NCBI GenBank assembly: GCA_009692275.1
Contig: SHZL01000089.1
Coordinates: forward strand, 1 to 9,760
Source of the DNA: Lysobacterales bacterium
Lineage (GTDB): Bacteria; Pseudomonadota; Gammaproteobacteria; Xanthomonadales; SZUA-36
DNA length: 9,760 nucleotides
Reading direction: 5' to 3'
How positions within the stretch are numbered: position 1 is the first letter of the stretch; the number at the start of each line of letters is the position of its first letter. The notes beneath the pieces are model-generated. The model did no database searches, was not told where the DNA came from, and saw only the letters and a program-made list of their open reading frames with translations. The position numbers and the translations under genes are program-made. This document shows positions 1-5,810 of the stretch, piece after piece.

Positions 1-460
1 CAGCGTGGGCGTTATGGGCGCTGTCGCTGATGCAGTGCTGCAGGCGGGCGGAAAAGCCGTTGGTGTCATTCCGAAAAACCTGGCCCAGAAGGAAATTGCC
101 CACCAGCAGCTGGATGAATTGTTCGTAGTCGACTCCATGCACGAGCGCAAAGCCATGATGGCCGATCTTTCCGACGGTTTCATCGCATTGCCGGGAGGCT
201 GGGGCACCCTGGAGGAAATTTTCGAGGCGCTGACCTGGGCGCAACTGGGCCTGCACCTCAAGCCCTGTGGCTTACTCAACGTCGCCGGATACTATGACCA
301 CCTCGGCGCATTCCTGGAACACGCCATGCAGCAGGGATTCGTGCGCGAGGAATACCGGCCAATGATGATGATCGAAAGCGCGGCGTCCACGCTGCTGGAT
401 CGATTCGCGGGTTACCAGCCGCCGCTGGTCAGAAAGTGGATCAACATCGGCGAAACTTGA
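1..460 (+). CDS. LOG-family (TIGR00730) Rossmann-fold protein, 5'-truncated by the window edge
   Basis: This is the C-terminal ~152 residues of a TIGR00730/LOG-family protein, a family often annotated as lysine decarboxylase-like. Characterised members are nucleoside 5'-monophosphate phosphoribohydrolases that release a free base, for example the cytokinin-activating LOG enzymes. The family signatures are visible: VGVMGAVADA at the left edge, the MHERK motif near bases 137-151, and the PGGWGTLEE nucleotide/active-site motif near 191-217. The reading frame (codons starting at 2, 5, 8...) is already open at base 1, and a GTG at base 5 falls inside a conserved motif, so it is not the start. Roughly 40-60 N-terminal residues are missing upstream. 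The stop is TGA at 458-460. It converges on the tonB-like gene with a 25-base gap. Family assignment is firm; the substrate in this organism is unknown. Confidence 0.9.
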   Translation, partial: SVGVMGAVADAVLQAGGKAVGVIPKNLAQKEIAHQQLDELFVVDSMHERKAMMADLSDGFIALPGGWGTLEEIFEALTWAQLGLHLKPCGLLNVAGYYDHLGAFLEHAMQQGFVREEYRPMMMIESAASTLLDRFAGYQPPLVRKWINIGET

Positions 461-485
461 GCTGCTTGCAGGAAAACACTCCGGT

Positions 486-1355
486 TCACTCGGAACCAAA
501 GGTCGTTTCGAAACGCCAGGTGCGCACGATTTGCAGGATATCAACCTGCCTGGCAATGTCATCCGGCAGCGGCGCATAGGGCCCTGCCAGTTGCACGATG
601 TTGCGCGCTGCGTCATCAATTTCCCGAATGCCTGAACTGCGCATCACCTGGATGCTTTCTATGGATCCGTTCTGGTGGATACCCACGGACAGGACCAGGT
701 CGCCATGCAGTTTCTTTTGGCGCAGTTCGACCGGGTAATTGAGGTTGCCTACCCGCTCGACTTTGGCCACCCAACCACTCATGTAACTGGCAAACTCGTA
801 TTGCTTGGTGTTGGCGGAAATCTGCTTACGCCGCGGCAGCTTGGATACAAACTGCTTACGCTGGCTGAGTTCCGGCTGCAAGCTGGCCATGTCCATGCTC
901 TGCCGCATCAGGCGCGCTGCACTCGGGGCTGCCAGTTCAGGCTGCTCAATTTCGGTCGTCTCCTTCACTCTGGCCTGCTCTGCCTCATGCGTGATGACTT
1001 CCCGTTGAGTGGTTTGCGGCACAGGAACTTCCGGCGTGCTCTGCAATAGGTCATGGCCCTGGGCTGGAATGGGCAGGATGCCGCTCTCCGGTTGCGAAGG
1101 CCGGTGTTTCTCTTTCGACTCACCTCCGCCCTGCTGGTTGGCCTGGGCCAGGAAGTCTGCCTTGTCCGGTTCTTTTTCAGATCGCCACTTCACCAGCACG
1201 ACATCCAGCGTATCGGCCAACCTGGGCATGGGGTTCAACTCGGGGCCAAAGCGCACACCCAGCAGGATCACCGCGTGCAAGGCAATCGCGCCCGTCAGGC
1301 ATAGCATGAACCGGTCATGCAACCAGTTGGGCTGCGCTTTGATTCTGCTTCTCAT
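486..1355 (-). CDS. tonB3: TonB3-like energy transducer (TonB family)
   Basis: This 289-residue protein has a short basic cytoplasmic N-terminus, one hydrophobic anchor at about residues 16-36 (FMLCLTGAIALHAVILLGV), a long polar Gln/Glu/Pro-containing periplasmic linker at about 40-180, and a C-terminal TonB domain at about 188-285. The last contains GNLNYP, GDLVLSVGI, a DDAARNIVQLA helix and a terminal RTWRF strand. TonB proteins carry inner-membrane proton-motive force to outer-membrane partners. The linker lacks long EP/KP repeats of classical TonB, and no exbB/exbD lies beside it. Its ATG overlaps the gshB stop by 4 bases (ATGA at 1355-1352), implying translational coupling. In P. aeruginosa the gene at this place, next to gshB and pilG, is tonB3, linked to twitching motility. 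The family and domain layout are seen directly; orthology to tonB3 rests on similarity plus position, and the pilus role is inferred. Confidence 0.85.
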   Translation of the reverse strand: MRSRIKAQPNWLHDRFMLCLTGAIALHAVILLGVRFGPELNPMPRLADTLDVVLVKWRSEKEPDKADFLAQANQQGGGESKEKHRPSQPESGILPIPAQGHDLLQSTPEVPVPQTTQREVITHEAEQARVKETTEIEQPELAAPSAARLMRQSMDMASLQPELSQRKQFVSKLPRRKQISANTKQYEFASYMSGWVAKVERVGNLNYPVELRQKKLHGDLVLSVGIHQNGSIESIQVMRSSGIREIDDAARNIVQLAGPYAPLPDDIARQVDILQIVRTWRFETTFGSE

Positions 1356-2332
1356 TGCCTGCCGTGCTGTTGTTCCATGGCGTTAAAGAGATCGGCCGCG
1401 ATATTCAGACCAAACTGTGCGTCCAGTTCGCGAATGCACGTCGGGCTGGTCACGTTGATCTCTGTGAGGTAGTCGCCGATCACATCCAGCCCGGCAAACA
1501 GGATGCCGCGACGACGCAGTTCCGGCCCCACCTGTGCGCTGATCCAGCGGTCCCGTTCGCTTAGCGGTACCCCTTTGCCGGTGCCGCCCTTGGCCAGGTT
1601 GCCGCGAAACTCACCCGGGCCGGGTATCCGTGCCAGCGCATACGGCGCAGGCACCCCGTCCACCAGCAGGATGCGTTTATCGCCCTGCGTGATTTCGGGA
1701 ATGTATTTTTGCACCATGATCAGGTCTCTATCGCCCCGGGTAATGGTCTCAATGATCACATTCAGGTTCGGGTCATCCGGCCGCGCCTGGAATATCGATT
1801 CGCCACCCATTGCTCCCAGCGGCTTGACCACGGACAAGCCATGCTCGGCGACGAATGCCTTAACGTCCGCGCTGCTCTGCGTAATCCAGGTGGGCACACA
1901 ACACTGCGGAAACTGGGTAAGGAAACACTTTTCATTGGCATCGCGCAGGGACTGTGGGCGATTGACCACCAGCACGCCGGCGCGCTCTGCCAGGTCGAGG
2001 ATGTACGTGGTGTAGACGTAAGCGAGGTCGAAGGGCGGATCCTTGCGCATCAGCAGGAAGTCGAGCGAGGCCAACTCGAGCTTGGCGGGTTCATCCAGCG
2101 TGAACCAGTTCTCCTTCTGGTCCCGCACTTCCAGCGGACGCATCACTCCCAAAGCCGTGCCATCGTGCACGCTCAGATCAGATGGCTCCATGTACCAGAG
2201 CTCATGGCCACGGCGCTGCGCTTCCAGCAACATGGCAAACGTTGAATCCTTGTAGGGCTTGATAGCGGAGATGGGATCCATCACCACCCCGGTTCGGCGT
2301 GGGATTCCTGATTGGTGCGCGGCTGCTGACAT
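1352..2332 (-). CDS. gshB: Glutathione synthetase (ATP-grasp)
   Basis: GshB joins gamma-glutamylcysteine and glycine with ATP to make glutathione in the cytoplasm, the second step of the pathway. The 326-residue product shows the prokaryotic GshB hallmarks: VVMDPI near residue 16 and the TFAMLLEAQRRG helix after it, LMRKDPPFD at about 94-102, NRPQSLRDANEK, the ATP-grasp loop KPLGAMGGESIF at about 170-181, GDKRILLVDG, RGNLAKGG, and the C-terminal metal/ATP site EINVTSPTCIRE at about 291-302. E. coli GshB is of similar length. The frame stays open to 2608, but that extension has no family similarity. The ATG at 2332 is preferred because AAGGAAGG lies 4 bases upstream (2344-2337) and it gives a normal N-terminus. 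The stop at 1354-1352 overlaps the tonB3-like start. All key motifs look intact. Confidence 0.96.
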   Translation of the reverse strand: MSAAAHQSGIPRRTGVVMDPISAIKPYKDSTFAMLLEAQRRGHELWYMEPSDLSVHDGTALGVMRPLEVRDQKENWFTLDEPAKLELASLDFLLMRKDPPFDLAYVYTTYILDLAERAGVLVVNRPQSLRDANEKCFLTQFPQCCVPTWITQSSADVKAFVAEHGLSVVKPLGAMGGESIFQARPDDPNLNVIIETITRGDRDLIMVQKYIPEITQGDKRILLVDGVPAPYALARIPGPGEFRGNLAKGGTGKGVPLSERDRWISAQVGPELRRRGILFAGLDVIGDYLTEINVTSPTCIRELDAQFGLNIAADLFNAMEQQHGRQ

Positions 2333-2336
2333 ACAT

Positions 2337-2344
2337 CCTTCCTT
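2337..2344 (-). promoter_or_regulatory. gshB ribosome binding site
   Basis: On the minus strand this reads AAGGAAGG, a strong Shine-Dalgarno sequence 4 bases before the ATG at 2332. It decides the gshB start in favour of 2332 over the longer open frame reaching 2608. Confidence 0.75.
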
Positions 2345-2401
2345 GTTTAAAACCTGGTGACCTTTCCCTGTACAGCATCTTCCGGCAAGGCTGCAGCCCA
2401 T

Positions 2402-2430
2402 ATTATCAGGCTCAAATGCTGTCCGTTCCA
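2402..2430 (-). promoter_or_regulatory. Candidate sigma-70 promoter for gshB-tonB3
   Basis: On the minus strand, TGGAAC (2430-2425) as a weak -35 box is followed by a 17-base spacer and GATAAT (2407-2402), a good -10 match (5 of 6). Transcription would start about 60 bases upstream of the gshB ATG. The -35 box matches only 3 of 6 bases, so this is a candidate based on spacing and the -10 element. Confidence 0.33.
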
Positions 2431-2512
2431 GCTTTCGCACAGAAAACCGGCTGAAATGGAAGCCGGAAAAACAATTCAGGTATTTTGTAACTTTCCAGCA
2501 TAAGCTCTTGTA

Positions 2513-2540
2513 ACCACTGGCTTGTGCGCCCGGAAGTGGT
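2513..2540. repeat. 6-base inverted repeat flanking the pilG candidate promoter spacer
   Basis: ACCACT (2513-2518) and AGTGGT (2535-2540) are perfect reverse complements separated by 16 bases, giving 22 bases from arm centre to arm centre, about two helical turns. One arm touches the candidate -35 box and the other the first base of the -10 box. This geometry suits a dimeric regulator, but a 6-base repeat can occur by chance and no known regulator motif was recognised. Confidence 0.3.
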
Positions 2541-2545
2541 AGTAT
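2517..2545 (+). promoter_or_regulatory. Candidate extended -10 promoter for the pilG-pilI-pilJ-chpA operon
   Basis: The -10 box TAGTAT (2540-2545) is preceded by TGG (2537-2539), giving the TGn extension of extended -10 promoters. A poor -35 box, CTGGCT (2517-2522), sits 17 bases upstream. Predicted transcription start is near 2552, leaving a leader of about 70 bases before the pilG ATG. No sigma-54 type -24/-12 element was seen in this region. Confidence 0.32.
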
Positions 2546-2623
2546 ATGGATTCTTAGCAAACTGGGTTGAGAGGGTGTATTCTCACAGGGGGCCGGGAAG
2601 GCCTGCAACAGTAGTATCTAACG

Positions 2624-3061
2624 ATGGATTTTATGACTCAGCAACACGCTAACGGCACAGCCGTCAAACTCAACGGTACGGCGCAGGCATCAGGTCTTCG
2701 TATCCTGGTCGTCGATGACAGTGCAACCATACGTCGTTCGGCGGAAAGCATGCTGGTAGCAGAAGGCCACGAAGTGGTGACTGCGGAAAACGGCTTCGAC
2801 GCCCTGTCCAAAGTGGCGCGCCACAACCCCGATCTCATCTTTGTAGACATCATGATGCCGCGCCTCGATGGCTACCAGACCTGCGCCATCATCAAGAACA
2901 ACTCACAGTACCGGGCTACCCCCGTCATCATGCTGACCAGTAAGGACGGCCTGTTTGACCAGGCGCGCGGGCGCGTGGTGGGTTCAGACCTCTACCTGAC
3001 CAAGCCATTCACCAAGGACGAGTTACTGGCAGCGGTGGCGCAACACACATCCGCCCGGTAA
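2624..3061 (+). CDS. pilG: Type IV pilus response regulator PilG (CheY-like single domain)
   Basis: This 145-residue stand-alone receiver domain has an ~22-residue N-terminal tail. Canonical sites are visible: acidic pair Asp31-Asp32 (VVDDS), phosphoacceptor Asp75 within FVDIMMPRLDGYQT, Thr105 in VIMLTSKDG, and Lys127 in YLTKPF. The stretches FVDIMMPRLDGYQTC and IKNNS, and SKDGLFD after Thr105, are characteristic of PilG rather than PilH. It has no output domain. In P. aeruginosa PilG is phosphorylated by ChpA and acts on pilus extension and cAMP production. An in-frame stop lies just upstream (2612-2614), so the start is the ATG at 2624 or the one at 2633; neither has a good Shine-Dalgarno. 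It is the first gene of the rightward operon, with 54 bases to the pilI ATG. Confidence 0.93.
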   Translation: MDFMTQQHANGTAVKLNGTAQASGLRILVVDDSATIRRSAESMLVAEGHEVVTAENGFDALSKVARHNPDLIFVDIMMPRLDGYQTCAIIKNNSQYRATPVIMLTSKDGLFDQARGRVVGSDLYLTKPFTKDELLAAVAQHTSAR

Positions 3062-3115
3062 TCCATAAGCAAGCAGAACCATCGAGGTCCACGAACAGGG
3101 AACGTGAAGGGACAG

Positions 3116-3664
3116 ATGAAAACAAAGAACGACAGGGCAGCTTTTCACAAGTTGCAGGAATATCAACGCCGCAGCGAGGTATTCAAGCCGGGCACAGGTG
3201 CCAGCGGCAGCCATTCGCAGGAATGGAGCGGCGTAACGTTTCGCCTGGGCGATTCCCGCCTCGCCTGCAACATCGAAAAAATCCAGGAAATACTTCCCAT
3301 TCCATCGGCCACGCCCGTGCCGGGAGCCAAACCGTGGATCCTCGGGCTGGCCAATGTGCGCGGTAACCTGATGACCATTATTGACCTTGGCTGGTACCTG
3401 GAAGGCACACAATCACAGCTCACACCCCGCAGTCGCCTGTTGTCCACCGGCCCGCAAAAGTCGCCGGTAGGGTTGCTCATTGACGAGGTTTTCGGCCAGC
3501 GCCACTTCCTCAACAGTGACGCGGGCGATGCTGAGCTGCCGGAAAATTCTTCGCTGCGCCCGCTGGTGCGCAGGCAGCATCGGCTCGGCAGCGAGTCCTG
3601 GCAGGAGTTGGATCTCGATCAGCTGTTCAAGACCACGGAGTTTCTCAATGGCGCTGCGACGTAA
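3116..3664 (+). CDS. pilI: CheW-like adaptor PilI
   Basis: This is a single CheW domain protein of 182 residues, close to P. aeruginosa PilI length. It would couple the PilJ receptor to the ChpA kinase at the inner membrane. Seen in the sequence: WSGVTFRLGDSRLACNIEKI opening the CheW fold, the signature GLANVRGNLMTIIDL in the middle, and VGLLIDEVFGQRHF in the second half, both typical of PilI. A GTG at 3104 would add four residues (MKGQ). I prefer ATG 3116 because AAGGGA (3107-3112) sits just before it and ATG is the commoner start, though both spacings are short. The 54-base gap after pilG holds no pilH. The last bases overlap a possible upstream start of pilJ. Confidence 0.92.
   Translation: MKTKNDRAAFHKLQEYQRRSEVFKPGTGASGSHSQEWSGVTFRLGDSRLACNIEKIQEILPIPSATPVPGAKPWILGLANVRGNLMTIIDLGWYLEGTQSQLTPRSRLLSTGPQKSPVGLLIDEVFGQRHFLNSDAGDAELPENSSLRPLVRRQHRLGSESWQELDLDQLFKTTEFLNGAAT
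3636..3650 (+). promoter_or_regulatory. Possible ribosome site and alternative start of pilJ inside the pilI end
   Basis: CGGAG (3636-3640), a 7-base spacer and ATG (3648-3650) in the pilJ frame form a textbook start signal overlapping the last codons of pilI. The downstream start at 3735 has only purine-rich GAGAAAGAG and no clear Shine-Dalgarno. The GGAG is also part of a pilI Glu codon, so coincidence is possible. Confidence 0.35.
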
Positions 3665-3734
3665 AATTCTGCGCAAGCGGGGGCAAGCCACCCAAAAGGG
3701 CTATTTACTCAATCCTGAGAAAGAGCAAAAGCAC

Positions 3735-5774
3735 ATGAAAACCGAAACTTCCAGGCCGGCACTGCAGCGCTCGGGGCTTTTATACATCATGGTCGGCTTA
3801 CTCGTGTTCCTGCTGGCCTTCGTTGCGGTGACATTTTTTCTCATCACGCGTGACAGCCGCAACCAGCAGACATGGATTGGCCACACCACCAATGTCCAGG
3901 TGCTTTCCCAGCAAATGGCTAAGTCTGCACTGGAATCTGCTGAAGGAACCCTGGTCGCATTTGTCGAACTGGGCAATGCACGCGGCGACATTGAGCACGA
4001 TATGACCAGCCTGATGGACGGCGACCGGGTTCAATCCCTGCCGCCGCTGCCACGCTCGATGCGCGAGTCCGTTACGACATTGAACGAGACCTGGGAGCGC
4101 ATCGATTCGAATGCGCAAACCATCCTCAAGCGGGAAGACCTGATCCTGGACGTGGCGAAATCCAGTGCCGAATTCATTGACGTACTGCCCAAAATGCAAA
4201 CCTTGACGGATGACGCAGTCCGGGTCCTGACCAGGAACGATGCTTCCAACCAGCAGATCTTCGTCGCCGGCAGGCAATTGGTCCTGTCCGACCGGATTCT
4301 GCGCCACCTCAATGAGATCCTGCGGGGCGTCAACGGCGTCGCCGATTCCGTGGCCAATTTCCGCAAGGAAGTCGATTACTTTGATCAGATGCTGAACGCA
4401 TTGCTGCACGGCAGCAACACGGTGGGTGTGTCCCAGGTACGCAATACCGAGGCCCTGGATGACCTTGCCCAGGTCAGTGATTTGTGGATCGGGATCAAGC
4501 CCCAGATTGCACTCATCCTCACTTCATCAGAAGACCTGGTAGCGGTGCGCACCGCTGCCGACAATATCTTCCTGGATAGCAAGGACATGTTTGACCAGGC
4601 GCGATTGGTCTCCGAAGTCATACAGGCACGATCCAGTTCACAAATCTGGCCCTCGCTGTGGTCAGGGTCCCTGGCCCTGATCCTGATGCTGGCCATCGTT
4701 TCCTGGCTGGTGCGGGCTTTCCTCACCGCCGAACGCAAACGCGCGCTGGATGCGGGCACACAAAACCAGCGTAACCAGCAGGCCATCATGCGTTTGCTGG
4801 ATGAAATGGAATCCCTGGCCGATGGTGACCTGACGGTGCACGCCACGGTTACCGATGACATGACCGGCGCCATTGCGGACTCCGTCAATTTTGCGGTAGA
4901 GCAACTGCGTGGCCTGGTCACGGGAATCAACCTGACCGCCCTGACCGTGGCTGAATCAGCGCAGGAAACCATGGCTACCACCGGTAACCTGGCCAAGGCT
5001 TCAGGCCGGCAGGCAGAGCAGGTACGGGCAGTGACGGAAACCATCAACGAGATGGCAGGTTCCTTTGACAAGATGGCCGCCCGCTCACGTGAATCAAGCG
5101 AAGTAGCGGCCCGGTCGGTAGCAATTGCCAATAACGGTTCGCAAATGGTGCAACAAACCATTCGCGGCATGGACACGATTCGTGACCAGATCCAGAAAAC
5201 GTCCAAGCGCATCAAGCGCCTCGGTGAATCGTCGCAGGAAATCGGCGATATCGTCGAGCTCATCAATGGCATCGCCGAACAGACCAACATCCTGGCCTTG
5301 AACGCGGCCATCCAGTCCGCCTCGGCGGGTGGCGCAGGACGTGGTTTCGCGGTCGTAGCCGATGAAGTTCAACGGCTGGCCGAGCGTGCCACAAATGCTA
5401 CGCGGCGCATTGAAATGCTGGTGCAGAACATCCAGACAGACACTGCCGAAGCAGTGGTGTCGATGGAGTCGACGACTTCAGAAGTGGTCAACGGCGCCAA
5501 GAAAGCCGAAGACGCAGGTGAGGCCCTGGGCCGGATCGAGTCCGTATCGATCAACCTGTCACGCATGATTGAAGAAATCGCGCAGGAGGCACAGGCTCAG
5601 TCCGTTACGGCAACCAGGGTGGCAGGGGAAATGACGGCAATTCGCGACATTTCCATCCAGACCTCTGAAGGCACCAACCAGACAGCCCACTCCATGGGTG
5701 AGTTGGCCAGCCTCGTGGCGCAACTGCGCGAGTCGGTAGCCGACTTCAAACTGCCGGTTAAGAAGGAAGCCTGA
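3735..5774 (+). CDS. pilJ: Type IV pilus chemoreceptor PilJ (methyl-accepting chemotaxis protein)
   Basis: This 679-residue inner-membrane receptor matches the usual PilJ length (about 680). Transmembrane segments lie at about 14-37 and 306-328, with a helical periplasmic sensor between them carrying PilJ-like QVLSQQMAKSALESAEG near 55-71. A HAMP region follows at about 329-395 (LLDEMESLADGDLTV), then the signalling coiled coil. The conserved hairpin tip covers about 501-552 (EQTNILALNAAIQSAS, then AGRGFAVVADEVQRLAER), with Gln where most chemoreceptors have Glu. The tail ends FKLPVKKEA, without a CheR-docking pentapeptide. PilJ senses pilus or surface cues and controls ChpA through PilI. Its start is uncertain: ATG 3735 gives the family-like N-terminus but has a poor ribosome site. 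An in-frame ATG at 3648, with CGGAG 7 bases upstream, would add 29 mostly basic residues and overlap pilI by 17 bases. Confidence 0.93.
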   Translation: MKTETSRPALQRSGLLYIMVGLLVFLLAFVAVTFFLITRDSRNQQTWIGHTTNVQVLSQQMAKSALESAEGTLVAFVELGNARGDIEHDMTSLMDGDRVQSLPPLPRSMRESVTTLNETWERIDSNAQTILKREDLILDVAKSSAEFIDVLPKMQTLTDDAVRVLTRNDASNQQIFVAGRQLVLSDRILRHLNEILRGVNGVADSVANFRKEVDYFDQMLNALLHGSNTVGVSQVRNTEALDDLAQVSDLWIGIKPQIALILTSSEDLVAVRTAADNIFLDSKDMFDQARLVSEVIQARSSSQIWPSLWSGSLALILMLAIVSWLVRAFLTAERKRALDAGTQNQRNQQAIMRLLDEMESLADGDLTVHATVTDDMTGAIADSVNFAVEQLRGLVTGINLTALTVAESAQETMATTGNLAKASGRQAEQVRAVTETINEMAGSFDKMAARSRESSEVAARSVAIANNGSQMVQQTIRGMDTIRDQIQKTSKRIKRLGESSQEIGDIVELINGIAEQTNILALNAAIQSASAGGAGRGFAVVADEVQRLAERATNATRRIEMLVQNIQTDTAEAVVSMESTTSEVVNGAKKAEDAGEALGRIESVSINLSRMIEEIAQEAQAQSVTATRVAGEMTAIRDISIQTSEGTNQTAHSMGELASLVAQLRESVADFKLPVKKEA

Positions 5775-5795
5775 CCGGTTGATGCCGGCTGGCAC

Positions 5796-5801
5796 AGGGA
5801 G
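5796..5801 (+). promoter_or_regulatory. chpA ribosome binding site
   Basis: AGGGAG lies 9 bases before the ATG at 5811, in the 36-base gap after pilJ. It supports 5811 as the start rather than the adjacent ATG at 5814. The short gap with no terminator argues that chpA is in the same operon as pilJ. Confidence 0.6.
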
Positions 5802-5810
5802 TGATCGGGA

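Larger units (their letters stand above)
2333..2623. other. Divergent intergenic region between gshB and pilG
   Basis: This 291-base stretch has no convincing gene. The open minus-strand frame running through it is an upstream extension of gshB with no recognisable protein similarity. It is more AT-rich than the flanking genes, as expected of a promoter region, and must hold the promoters for both the leftward gshB-tonB unit and the rightward pil-chp operon. Candidate promoters and a 6-base inverted repeat are listed separately. No riboswitch, tRNA or intrinsic terminator was recognised. Confidence 0.8.

Noticed and set aside
483..497. Hairpin GGTTC-ACTCG-GAACC at the junction of the two convergent genes as a bidirectional terminator
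   Set aside because: The stem is only 5 base pairs, it overlaps the end of the tonB-like coding sequence, and no T-run follows on either strand.
2572..2587. CRP/Vfr-like site ending in TCACA upstream of pilG
   Set aside because: The left half-site (AGGGT) does not match TGTGA at the required 6-base spacing.
2333..2608. 92-residue N-terminal extension of gshB
   Set aside because: The region shows no protein-family similarity, contains promoter-like sequence, and the start at 2332 has a strong ribosome site.
4385..5311. Long minus-strand open frame of 308 codons
   Set aside because: It is antisense to pilJ, whose plus-strand product is clearly a chemoreceptor; no similarity to any family was recognised.
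5790..5804. TGGCAC before chpA as a sigma-54 promoter -24 element
   Set aside because: No GC/TTGC -12 element follows at the right distance, and the site lies in a short intra-operon gap.
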